Source of the DNA: Spongilla lacustris
Lineage: Eukaryota > Porifera > Demospongiae > Spongillida > Spongillidae
Direction of reading: 5' to 3'
NCBI GenBank assembly: GCA_949361645.1
Contig: OX442415.1
Coordinates: 15,128,331 to 15,192,330 of the forward strand
DNA: 64,000 nucleotides
Below, one piece after another: positions 35,947-46,934 of the stretch. The translations under genes and the position numbers were made by a program. Every line of letters begins with the position of its first letter. The first letter of the stretch is position 1. Under the pieces are notes generated by a model. That model had not been told where the DNA came from, ran no database searches, and was given only the letters and a program-made list of their open reading frames with translations.

Positions 35947-37165
35947 ATATAAAAAAAACATTTTCTCTGAGAAAGTTAGTGGTATATAGGATTTGAAGGC
36001 AATAGTAGTATAAAAAGGGTGGAGATACAATGATTGATTATTCCTATATTTAGCAACATAATTGTAATGACGTTCTATACAGTGCTAAATATAGGGATAA
36101 TTATTGTATGTCCACTGAATCCCTTGTTCCCTTCCTTTTTACACCACCATTGCCTTCAAATCCTATATACCACTAACGTTCTCAGAGAGATGTTTTTTAT
36201 ATCTTGTTTCATTCATTTTTGTATATAAGTGACTACTAGTATATAGGTGTACATGTAGTACAAGTAAATACGATTGTACGATAAAATCCAGCCGTTGTAA
36301 TTCCCATGTTTATTGCCTAGCAACACAATGCTACATTTGCAGCTGTTCCATTAGTTCGAAACCGCGGCAAGCTTTCCCTCTTAGAAGCTCGTTTCTCGTC
36401 TGAGTTCAGTTCATAACGTCGCTTCTTGGAAGCTCGCACCGCAACAGAATTCATTTCCTGTTGCCACCTCTTAGAAGCTCGGTTCAACTCCAGATTTGCT
36501 CTGTACATATCACGAGCAGACGCCCGCCTTTGTTCAGCATCAGCATCGTACCGAACTCGGGAGGACTCTAACTCATAGTCTCGATTTAGTCATAGATATT
36601 CTAATATCTATGATTTAGTTCGCTAGCTAAAAGTGGTGAGCAAAACTAAAAAACACAAACGAAACTCACACCTGTTCCATGCCAATCATACACAATCCAC
36701 AATTCTGAAGCATTGTCATGGAAACGGTTTTAATATAGCTAACTCTCTATATTACGTAGCGATTACGTACTGATATCTTGGCGCTGCAAATTACGTATAT
36801 TGGTTACACGCTTTCTTTATATATCTGATACCTGAAGATGTATTGTCAGAATTTTCTACGATTTTTGGTGTAACTGGCGCTCTTTAAAACCTCGAATTAT
36901 TCTTACCCATAAAGACGACGACGACGACGACGACGACTATGGACAAATTACGGTCTGAGAACGAGAACTACGAGCTTTATTGTTCTCTTAAAGAAAAACG
37001 GTCTAGCGACTTGAACAAAACATGAAAATGATCTTCTTTCCATTGTGGATCGGTAGCAACAAAGAGCTACACTATCTGTTTCTCGGTTCGTGAGTTATAC
37101 GCGGGACGCTTTTTTAATGATTTCATGATACGGCACAAATCCTATATGAGAGTTACTGCCGTAAC
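35947..37165. mobile_element. Insertion block in copy B with long inverted arms
   Basis: Absent from copy A. Its left part holds inverted arms of about 110 bp (35950-36062 and 36088-36200, for example gtggtatataggatttgaag and its complement), a foldback element. Its middle holds a basic-repeat open frame (minus), an end-to-end CATAGATATT palindrome (36590-36612) and a short (ACG)n run at 36914-36937. Confidence 0.6.
36317..36560 (-). pseudogene. Arg/Lys-rich repeat protein fragment
   Basis: The minus strand reads RVRYDADAEQRRASARDMYR, then ANLELNRASKRWQQ, VRASKKRRYELNSDEKRASK and a stop. The recurring RASKR/xRRYEL unit of about 13 residues resembles basic repeats seen in N-terminal regions of proteins encoded by some Helitron- or helicase-linked elements. 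That comparison is from memory and is not diagnostic. No helicase or replication motifs are nearby. Confidence 0.4.
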
Positions 37166-37529
37166 TCTCGATACATCATTTTGTGAATAAGGTCTATAGA
37201 TAAGGTCTTGATACTATTTGCAATAACCACTGAATAATTCATCTAGTGTGCTTTGTCAAAATGCATCGCCTTTGATGAAATAGCCTTTCTTGTATCAACA
37301 AAACCACAAAACTTGTTTCAATGTAGCAAGGGCATCTGTTTTCCAACATGGACACTATATTTGGTCTGCGTGGATATGGTTTTTCATATCAGTACAAAGT
37401 CCTCTTTCCAGAGGTGAGTCCACATATCACAATTTGCCTTTTACTGTACATTCCCTCAATTTTTGAATCAAATGAATAATATGGAAGGTGCAAAATTCAA
37501 CCTCAGCAGAGCTAGGCTTGGGTGGCTAC

Positions 37530-39408
37530 TTAAAATTGATAGTTGATGTTAGGCACAATCGCAGTGAGGCAGTGTCCGCAGTGAAGCTTCAAAATCTTGC
37601 AACGTGGTGTGTGTTGTTCGTGGATACTAAGCTCATAACAATATCATGGTATCCAAGTAGATGAAATGATAATATTACAGAACTACAAGGAAGTGTCTCA
37701 GGAACTTCATGAAAACCACCTAGCTTCTTGGTTTGACCCATCATAAGTTTGAGTAGTTTTAAATTGAGAGCTATATTGTCTATTTGCGCCCGTGTGCACA
37801 GGTGTGCACAGGTGTGCATACTGTGTACAGGTGAGCACACTTTATTTACACCTTCATATCTTTAACAATTGTTGGATTCCTGTAGCAAATTTTGCATTAT
37901 TTTAAAGATAGGTCTTTGCCGAATATGGGGAAATACAGAACATAAAAACCGTACTTAAAACTCAAAGTTTTTTTGGCCAGAAAAGCAATTCATACGCACG
38001 TGACATTTAAAAACAAATATTCTTTTTAAAAACTCTAGGACGTGGCAGGGCAGTCAGTTAGGAACTACAAACAGGTTCACAAGCTGTAGGACGTTGCAGG
38101 GCAGTTAGCTAGGGACTGCAAAAAACTATAGGACTTGGCAGGGCATAAACTGGTGTAGTGCACACTGGTTCACAAGCTGTAGAACGTGGCAGGGCAGTCA
38201 AGCCAGGGACTGCCAACAGGTATACAGCAATAGGACATGGCAGACCATAAATAGGAACCATTGAGAGGACAGAGCAAGCAGTTCTTTCTGTCTTGTACAT
38301 GTGTATGTAGGTAAGTATTTGCTGTTTGATTACAACGAAAGGCCAACTAGCACGTGCATAAAAAGGAGTCTCATTCAGTGTTTCAATGGAGGAATACTGC
38401 ATCTTCAAAGGCTATAATATGTACATGTTATGCCATTCAATGCTTGATCTAATAGTAACAATTAAGGTCTGTAACCATGCTGCCATGTGTGTGGTATTAA
38501 AGTGTGCACAAGTGTACACACTGTATTGTCAAACTCAACAGAAAAAAATAATAAAGAACTTATTAGATTGATTTCATATACAAGTAATAGTTCTTACTGT
38601 CCTCTATCAGGAACATATTTAAAGTACACAAAATACATTATGGGTGGGGTGCATTTTACAGTGTGCACACCTGTACACAATTTAAAAAGCCAGGCCCCAG
38701 ACACTGCTAGAGAAATACATGCAATTTCCTTATTGGAATAGCAAAACGTATGTATGAACTTACTACCCACTTTTCATTTGCAGTTCACTAACTTTGATAT
38801 GTGCCTTTTAGTGACAAAATTTTTGTAATAAAACAGTAAGTGAAGCTGCTCCATTATCTTAGCATAAGCGTTTATTTCAGGACCAGAATTCTACTACACA
38901 TCATTGCATAGACAATATAGAGGTACCATTATGCACAGTTAATAGCTTGGCAAATATGTCACAAAAAGCCCATTTTGCCTGACTCATCTCTTGCCCCATA
39001 GTCAGGTATGTTACTGAATGAAAACTCACATGGATTTCCTTCAAGTCTTGTGAGTACTACTAACCAATGTGGTAGTCCGAATGACCTATATGTACATAGT
39101 AAATATAAAACTGATTTGCTTTCAAGTTCCGTACTGTGGTACCTGAATAAGCCAAATGGTAAAGGAATAGGCCACTAGCTCACAGCTGCATAGAATATAT
39201 AATTATTGCCATGGTTGTCCCCCCCCCGCCCAATCTTTTTTGTGTGTATATTTATATACATATACATCTGACATGCACATTATATGTTCTGTACTGCGTT
39301 AGACGGTGCCCCAATTTTACAATCCACTCTTCACGTGGGAGAGGGCATATCCCCTCCCGCACCCCCCTCCCTGCTGATTTCATCGTATGTATTACAGGAA
39401 TATAATTA

Positions 39409-39439
<31 letters not shown>

Positions 39440-40470
39440 TGTACAATTTCTCGACTACGGCCATGAAGATGTATCAATCTGTTGAAAACAGTACAAGTGT
39501 ACAAGATATATGCTTATTGCCATTTGGTGGGGCACAGTGTAGTTAATTTGTGTGCATGCAAAGCAGCTTATTGCTATAGATCTCTGTAAGGCTCCCATTT
39601 CAATGAAATGCATGCTTGTATAAAATGATCAGTATCACAAAAAAAAACCCTGCTTCATGTGTCAGAATTTGCTGCATTCCATCCTCAACTTTCGCTCTGG
39701 CCTCAGCCAGCAGCTGTTGGCATTAATATACAATAAGAAAGTACACTGAAACATGCACAACAGATGTTTCATTCATCCTTCAAGGAAATACACATGTATT
39801 TTAGACAAGCCAACAGGTGGGTTCTCATGGATTTCTGTGTGGCTGTGCATGGGACATGTGATATTGCAAAAGGAAGTGGTAAAAGACAAAAGGTATAATA
39901 TTATAACCTCACTGTCTCTTCACTGGATGGAAGGTAATGCTTAGCTTCTCTAATGCAGGGTGCTAGAATATAAGAGATGTGGTTCTTTGTTCTAGCTGGC
40001 AAGTATTTATGCAACATACTGTCAACTGAAAATATTGACATCTTCGAAGCAAAAAAATAATATTGTTGAGACAGGTATCCATACAGATAGTGACTTAATG
40101 GCACAATTAAAATCTGGAAAAGCTAAAAAGGTTGAAAAGCTATAGCACTTCACCATGGGTTGCTGCTTTAAATCCACTTACCATTGGAAATACTTTCACG
40201 GGTATTAGAAAGATATTTATTAACCCCAAGGTACGTTCGAATTCATACGCATTGAAATTAAAATTATTTGTTGTCCGCCATCTTGGTGCACAAGTTACTA
40301 TAGGACGGTATGGGCAAAACAACACTCTGACACAAACTACTGATGACAGTTTGCTATGCATCTGTCATTTAAAACCTGCTTTTGGCAGTGTTAAGATCTA
40401 AAAATGCCGCGAGTAACTTGATGATATGACAGGCTATATGGACATGCATTGAATCTTAAGGGACACAGAA
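37530..40470. other. Left part of the 4.9-kb insertion, no gene recognised
   Basis: It contains gtgtgcacaggtgtgcac repeats (37790-37840), about four imperfect copies of an aggacgtggcagggcagt unit of around 60 bp (38035-38245), an inverted fragment of the segmental repeat (38990-39195) and a poly-C/CA tract (39411-39440). No coding region is evident. Confidence 0.5.
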
Positions 40471-40481
40471 CTTATTATATA

Positions 40482-41429
40482 CAGGGTGTTTCACAATCAA
40501 GGAAAATTGTTTATAAATTAACCACAAGCAGTTAATTAACTGGTAATTGTTGTTAAAAGTTCTAACAGCAAAAGAAGACATGCTGGTGAAATTAAATTAA
40601 TATTATCTTTAATGGTTAATTAACAATAATAAAATTCCCAAAATCCCTATTCATTTCAATTAAATATTATTAATGTTAATAAATATAGGGTTGGTGTTTA
40701 GTTAAAAACTGCAAACTGTACATAAGTAACTGCTTCCATTTAGAAGTTATTCAAGATTGAAATCTTGATTTTTTGATTTTCGCAATGTACTTGATTTAGG
40801 GGCCATTGTATTTCGATTTAGTGGTTTGAATTTATTAATAAATTCGGCCAAGTTGATATTATTAAAATTCAAGGAAATGTTGGAGCTTTGGGATGCCTCT
40901 AAAATGGTATGTTTTAATTAGGTGTTATCGGGAATTATTAATTCGTTTTGTTAATTTATTTATTTTTGATTTCATTAAATTAATTATTGAATAACACACA
41001 AAACACACACAAACAAGATGTAGGAGAATAAATAATAATAATAACAGTAAAAGAGGAAACATAAACAACAAAACGACAGAACAAAAGAATGAAATAAAAG
41101 TTTTAATCCAATATTGGCAATTCTGCCGGTAGCCCAGCACCATATCATCATCCATTCCAACTCCACTTCTCCACTTGATGCGAGAACCACGCAAGCAAAG
41201 ATTTGTTGCTCGAAGTATTGCAAAACTCAGCTTTGCACGCATCCATCCTGTAGTTTGCCCCAGTGGTTTCTCCCATTTAATGCTAATGCTTTGGGCTATA
41301 AGAAATTCTATATTTAGTTTGTTTACATCATTTAAGCTCAAGTTAATAGAGCATTGATCAACAATTTTAAGTTAATTAACTGCTTGTGGTTAATTTATAA
41401 ACAATTTTCCTTGATTGTGAAACATCCTG
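40482..41429. mobile_element. 948-bp Tc1/mariner-type element, non-autonomous
   Basis: Inverted termini of about 58 bp begin CAGGGTGTTTCACAATCAAG on the left and end in the complement with one mismatch in the first ten bases. Both sides are flanked by TA (40480-40481 and 41430-41431). CAGGGTG ends with a TA duplication are typical of the mariner superfamily. No DDE/D transposase is present. Confidence 0.85.
41000..41300 (-). pseudogene. Short captured coding fragment inside the mariner-type element
   Basis: The minus strand reads KWEKPLGQTTGWMRAKLSFA followed by ILRATNLCLRGSR. I associate a W-x-R-x-K/R-LSFA-x-L-R/K-x-x-x-x-C-x-RGSR pattern with C-terminal tails of repeat-encoded proteins in cnidarians and other invertebrates, but I cannot name the family. 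The rest of such a protein is absent. Confidence 0.35.
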
Positions 41430-42576
41430 TATATATATAGGTTCAAGATAAAGACGTCTACTGAATTGTTTTCGGTGATGCATTTTCTTACTGCAAGTAC
41501 TGTGTAGCCTGTTCATCTCGCTTTTGGCTCCTTTTTTGTGCATCATTCAATCGTTTGATACCATGCCCGCGCTAGCTCCTCCCGCGGCACGGCGTCGGCC
41601 CTGTACTTCATCATGGATATGACTTTGAACAAACCAGAACCTTACCAGATCACTTGGTTAATACCACCAGGGCAGGGAATGGCTATCTGATAATATCATC
41701 ATGATTGCTTTACTTTTAAAGGCCAGACACCCCTCCCTCTTCCCCTCTTTCCTTCCCTCCTTCCCCTCCTCCTTCAACTCCCTCTTCCCCTTCTTTCCCT
41801 TGTTCTAGGAGGTGGGGTGATGGGGTCCCCAGGATACCTTGCTGCTATGGCTGTACAACATATTACAATGTCATGACAGATAATTATATATTATCTCTGG
41901 TCATGAGAGTGTTTGTCAATGTCTGGTACAGGTAGCAACAGTTGTGTGTAATTTAAACACAGCTACCCACAATGACAATGTGGTACATGCATTTACTGGA
42001 AGGAGTTCCTTTGTGACAACAATAAATTTTTGTGTTGTATTGCACGGGCATGTTTTAATATACATGTACTTATTCTAACCGCCGACTACATGAAGGAATG
42101 TTTGATTAACCCACTGACAGTGAGACTTTTCATGTTCCACCCAGTACTCGTATGATAGCTGTCGTAAGATCACACAAAATGATTGTGCATGCTGTTGAAG
42201 TATGTGTTTTTAGATAGGTGTGTTTGTGATTGAGCCTTGTAGTTAGCTAGTTCAATATCATAGTTTGTTGTTGCATATCTATTACTCTCTTATTGAAGTG
42301 AAGTCCTCATGTTTTTATTCATCTGTTTCATAGCTCCATTGCATGGTGGTCTTCAGAACACTTTGTTAGCAGAGAACATGCAATTTCAGATTGAAAGAGG
42401 AAGGTTTGTACAAATCTTAAATGTCTCAGACAGTCACTGGATGACAATAGTGAATGTTGGATGTAGGTAGCTGTGCATATTCATATAGTATGGGTATCGA
42501 TACTGACCTATCCCAAAAGGCTCAACAGCAAATTGCCTGTTTAATTTTTATTTCCAAATACAAAATGGCTTGCAGG

Positions 42577-42579
<3 letters not shown>

Positions 42580-42607
<28 letters not shown>
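42580..42607. repeat. Poly-C tract
   Basis: A C run of about 28 bases, orthologous in position to the tract at 20528 in copy A. Confidence 0.9.
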
Positions 42608-42674
42608 TTCCCCCCCATTGTGTATGCCCCTGCATTGAGGGTAACTAATATCATGACTTGAGCATTTTGTAATG

Positions 42675-42870
42675 TCCAAGCCATGGAGGTCTGGGCTTAT
42701 GTCCTATAGCCATGGAGGTCTGATCTGGGCTTATGTCCTAACCATGGAGGTCTGGGCTTATGTCCTTGCCATGGAGGTCTGGGCTTATGTCCTAGGCATG
42801 GAGGTCTGGGCTTATGCCCTTGCCATGGAGGTCTGGGCGTATGTCCTATAGCCATGGAGGTCTGGGCTTA
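42675..42870. repeat. About 27-bp tandem repeat, seven copies
   Basis: The unit gccatggaggtctgggctta followed by tgtccta repeats seven times. Copy A (20635-20705) has three units, so the array has changed length since duplication. Confidence 0.85.
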
Positions 42871-43004
42871 TCCCTCATAACTAGCAATTATATTGATCTC
42901 TGCATCACATTCCCGCTTAATTCTCAAACCCTTAAAGTATTATAATATTAACAATATAGGTTATTGCTACACAGCTATACATGTATACAACTAAAAGGAT
43001 CTAC

Positions 43005-43135
43005 TTTAACCATAAGCATGGGGCCATTCTTTAACCATAAGCATGGGGCCTTTCTTTAACCATAAGCATGGGGCCATTCTTTAACCATAAGCATGGGGCC
43101 GTTCTTTAACCATAAGCATGGGGCCTTTCTTTAAT
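43005..43135. repeat. About 26-bp tandem repeat, five copies
   Basis: The unit ctttaaccataagcatgggg followed by ccattc. Copy A has one related segment near 20827-20856, in the opposite orientation. Confidence 0.85.
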
Positions 43136-43395
43136 GATTTCATGCCTACAATTCAATTAACAATTATCCACGTCCGTAACTAATTTCATTACGATGCTTG
43201 TTTGAAATAGTGTGATATACGAACGAATAACTTTTCAACTGAGCGTCTGGTTGTAATGTTCTTCACAAATTCTTAATTGGAAAGGAATGTTAGCGCTACG
43301 TTTCGGTGTCCATGAAGTGGTTGCATATTACATCAAATTGATAGATTGCATTGATAGCTTAAAAACGAGTGTGGTGTTAATCATAGTAGAAAACA

Positions 43396-43549
43396 CACAG
43401 CAAAAAAAAAGCGTCAAATCAATTATTGATTCACAATTGATTTCACAGTAAAATCAATCGCAAATCAAGTGCACTTGATTTTACCATCAAATCATGCGTT
43501 GATTTAACAATTGATTTAAAAATCCAATCTATGCGTTTTTTTTGCTGTG
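43396..43549. mobile_element. 154-bp MITE downstream of the dynein stop codon
   Basis: The ends CACAGCAAAAAAAAAGCGT and GCGTTTTTTTTGCTGTG are inverted; the interior is a nested set of ATCAATTGATT palindromes. It lies 120 bp past the dynein coding end on the minus strand. Confidence 0.75.
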
Positions 43550-43669
43550 ACACTTAAATCCCTTGAACTGCTCAATAAAACATGTTTTCGTTTTTAACAG
43601 GATCAAAGAACAGATATTTGTTAACCAGAATAATACATTGGTTTAAAAACACTTCGATATTTAGTCCAT

Positions 43670-43842
43670 TCATTCATTGAGTTGACACAGAAGGGCAGCT
43701 CCCTTTGCTATCCAATAGTCTTGAGGCTGGCCAGAGGGCAGTTGGACAGCCACAACAAAGTTAGTGGAGTGACCTAAATGTAGAAAAATGGAGATATGAT
43801 CTGTCACTGGGATATGGAAATGGTAATGTCACCATGATACAC

Positions 43843-43924
<82 letters not shown>

Positions 43925-46755
43925 GTGGTTGACAACACTCCAGCTCTGGCCGATGTCTTGTACAAAGGACTGTTATAGCACCTTTGATCTGGTGTGTAGT
44001 TGCGACGAGGCTCCATGTGCATCATGGGTAGTGACTGAAAAATAAAGTCATACCAAATGAGTAACCCCTTCCCAACCAATCACTCACAGAGTTCATCTCC
44101 CCAGGCAATGCATCCACCACCTCCATGGTACCATCGTCCCACTTCATGGCATCCATAAACAGTCCATGCACAATGACCCCATCCTCGGGGACCACAACAG
44201 CCTCATCCATCTTCCCCTCCTCCTTCCTCTGGGATGCGTTGTAGAACTCCTCCTGGCTGCGGTACATGGGGAGGGCCACAAACTTGAAGCTCAGCTCATC
44301 GATGGGAAGGTTGTACTTCCTAGCGTGGTTCTGGAGGGCACTTGTGAGGAAGCCTTGGGGGAAGAAGGACCCGGAGAGCCAGAAGGACTTGGGCTGTCCC
44401 AACTCAATCCAGTGCTATGAGGCATCACAGGGGAGAGATATCAATGTACATGTAGACATTGATGAAGATTTCTATTCAAATTTGTATCCTACATGTACAT
44501 GTATTTAAATCCACATTCTTTTAAACAATCCCTACACTACATGTAGCTCCACCATCAATTCACTGCAAAATCAATTTTGGTGTGATACCAGTGCATAATT
44601 TTACTGCCATGTATATTTTGTTGGATACCCAACAAATGATGTCTCCACATAGTTCAAGTTAGTTGCTATCTCAATTTTGCTGCCTAATGCTTTAGGAGAA
44701 TTTTGTGTTGTATGGGTGGTGGGTGACAAACATCATTGGCATGAATCTTGCAGGAGAAATAATGATAATCACCAATTCAAACAGCAGGACTCCTCAACAT
44801 GTAAGTACCTGACCCTCATATGTGGAGATGTGTACAACTCACTCCATTGGATTTTGTACACATCGCAGTGCACCCTCAAACACAGAAATGATTGGGAATA
44901 TTAGTGTTGGAATTTGATTTGAGCAAACAGTGCTTTCACTGTTTTGTAAACTACCATATGGGATCGTTCACGAGAAAAGGGACCTAGCACATAGCATTTT
45001 TAAAAAGTTTTAAAAATGGCATTATGTTTGAATTGCTATAACTTTCGAACAGTTAATGTTATCAACTTCCTATTTTCGGCACTTCATACTACACCATTTA
45101 TCTATGGTAAAGTACATTTTGGGGTCTTGAACATGCTCCATGCCAGCATAACGACATCCGATACCCCAAGGGATTCAAACTCACCCTAACCCTAAAAAAT
45201 TTTTATAATATGCGCTAGGTCCCTTTCTTGTGAACTATCCCATATACTGTTTTATAACCCACAAGGCTGTTCCTCATCTATACGTATTATGTAATGCATG
45301 TCCAGAACAGCTCCCACAGAGGTGCACACATCTCCACTACATACTCCTCACCTCCACAAAGTGCAGCCTCAGTACCAGGTCCTTCACCCATGAGCTGAGG
45401 GGCTTCAGAGATGGGTATGCTGCATTGGCCCACAGTCTGGGGACCTGTCACATCAGCACACACACATTTCATGCACACACATATCAATATTTTTGGAGGC
45501 ATACTTGGTTATTTAAAAAGCTGGTGTACACCCTTTCCAATTCTTCAGACATGATCACAAGTCCCTTGATTGCTTTCTGAATCTGCCTTAGAGAGTTCTA
45601 AGCAGAGAAGTGAAGGGCATGGGGAGGAGGTAGTGGTGGCTCACACCACACACCATACCTTGATCACTTTAAGCAGCTTGTTGAATCGATCGACCTCCTG
45701 ACTCAGCACAGTGGACAGTGAATTGATCTGCCCCTTGGCATCAGGCTAGGGGGAAGGCCCACACACATCACACCACAGGTGTGCACACAGCCATGCCTCA
45801 CCTCAAACATCCCCTGCACAGCTTTGTCCAGGTCCAACTTCTCAGGCACCTTGCCCAGTATGCTCTCGGCTAGCTCGTACACAATCTGGTCATTGGTCTT
45901 GCCTCCCCCACTGCTGGCCATGCGAGGCTGCACACTGAGGATGGTGTTCACCAAGGCATAGGACTCTTGGTTCTGTGTGCAAAGGTGGACATGCATCATG
46001 GACCCCATGCATGCACTCCAGGACATTGCCTAACAACACACTTATATAAAGTTATAAAATGAATCATCTTCTCAAGACAACCGATGTGCAATTATATTTC
46101 TTTATTTTGTGGTCGGGGTTGTTTACCCTACATACATGTACATGTACTTGCCACATTACACATGTATTCATACCAAATTTAAATGTACCTCTTTTGCTAC
46201 AAAACTGAATGGGTGGGTTGTCAGAGCTGCAGATTTTAGCATGTAGTAGTGGTTTATAAAATCACCTGTGTAAAGGGACCTAACGCATATGTTTGATATT
46301 CCGCTAAGAGATTCATAGGCCCTCTACTATTCTAGCACTTCAAATTGGACTGACTTTACTGGCAGCATACGTTAAGTGTATAGTGCATCAACTTTGATGC
46401 TCATTTTTAAATGCATTAGGTCCATTTTAGTGGATTGATCACATGTATATGTACATGTACACACATAAGTATGTACATTATTAAACTCTGTACCACCTCT
46501 GTACCCTCCCATACCCACCTGGAATGCTATGTTGGCATTCTCATGCATGCCAAATATCTCGGGGTCATCATTGAAGGGAAGGTTCTCCACATAGTCCCTG
46601 TACACCTGGAGGGTGTCGGCCTCAGGTGGGTAGTAGGTACCAGAGGGGGAGAACTTGTAGCCTGCACCCAGGGTGGGAGGGGAGAAGAACCTCCTCAGCA
46701 TGGTCCTCAGACACCTCTGGTCCCAGGCATCTGTCACACGATCTCCATAGGTGAT
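43670..46755 (-). CDS. Dynein C-terminal domain exons (eight)
   Basis: Exons, 5-prime to 3-prime: 46519-46755, 45802-45972, 45659-45745, 45505-45597, 45352-45444, 44088-44414, 43923-44034 and 43670-43773. All have AG acceptors and GT donors and join in phase without a stop until TGA at 43670-43672. Recognisable family segments are [111 protein letters not shown] and [16 protein letters not shown]. The C-terminal domain caps the AAA ring and tunes motor processivity. The donor of exon 43923 is the first GT of a (GT)n array. Confidence 0.9.
43849..43922. repeat. (CA)n microsatellite at a splice donor
   Basis: About 36 CA units. On the minus strand the (GT)n begins exactly at the donor of the dynein exon ending at 43923. 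Confidence 0.95.
44957..45244. mobile_element. 288-bp MITE in a dynein intron
   Basis: The ends TATGGGATCGTTCACGAGAA and its imperfect complement extend about 31 bp, through AAAGGGACCTAGC. The interior includes ccctaaccctaaaaaat, which only superficially resembles telomere repeat. A relative is at 46259-46441, and internal sequence recurs at about 63265-63320. Confidence 0.8.
46259..46441. mobile_element. Related MITE in another dynein intron
   Basis: Imperfect inverted ends aaatcacctgtgtaaaggga and its diverged complement share the AAAGGGACCTAnnGCAT core with the element at 44957. Confidence 0.6.
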
Positions 46756-46934
46756 CTGGAGGGAACATACATACATGATGGCTACATGCAATACAGTGGT
46801 ACACAATCAAATGTGTACACGTGTACTTGTACTACCATAAGTGTACATGTGCCCAGGAAGATATTCTAAATAATTTATAATAACTACTAATAACCAGTAT
46901 CCCATATACCAGTAGGGACACAGGTTGGCCTCAC

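Larger units (their letters stand above)
34598..43130. repeat. Segmental repeat, copy B, split by insertions
   Basis: It matches 18997-20860 in order: 34598-35340, 35700-35945, 37165-37530 and 42400-42870. Three insertions relative to copy A are visible: a solo LTR (35393-35695), a 1.2-kb block (about 35947-37165) and a 4.9-kb block (about 37530-42395). Confidence 0.75.

Noticed and set aside
45180..45200. Telomere-like ccctaaccctaa
   Set aside because: Only two units, inside a MITE, with no array.
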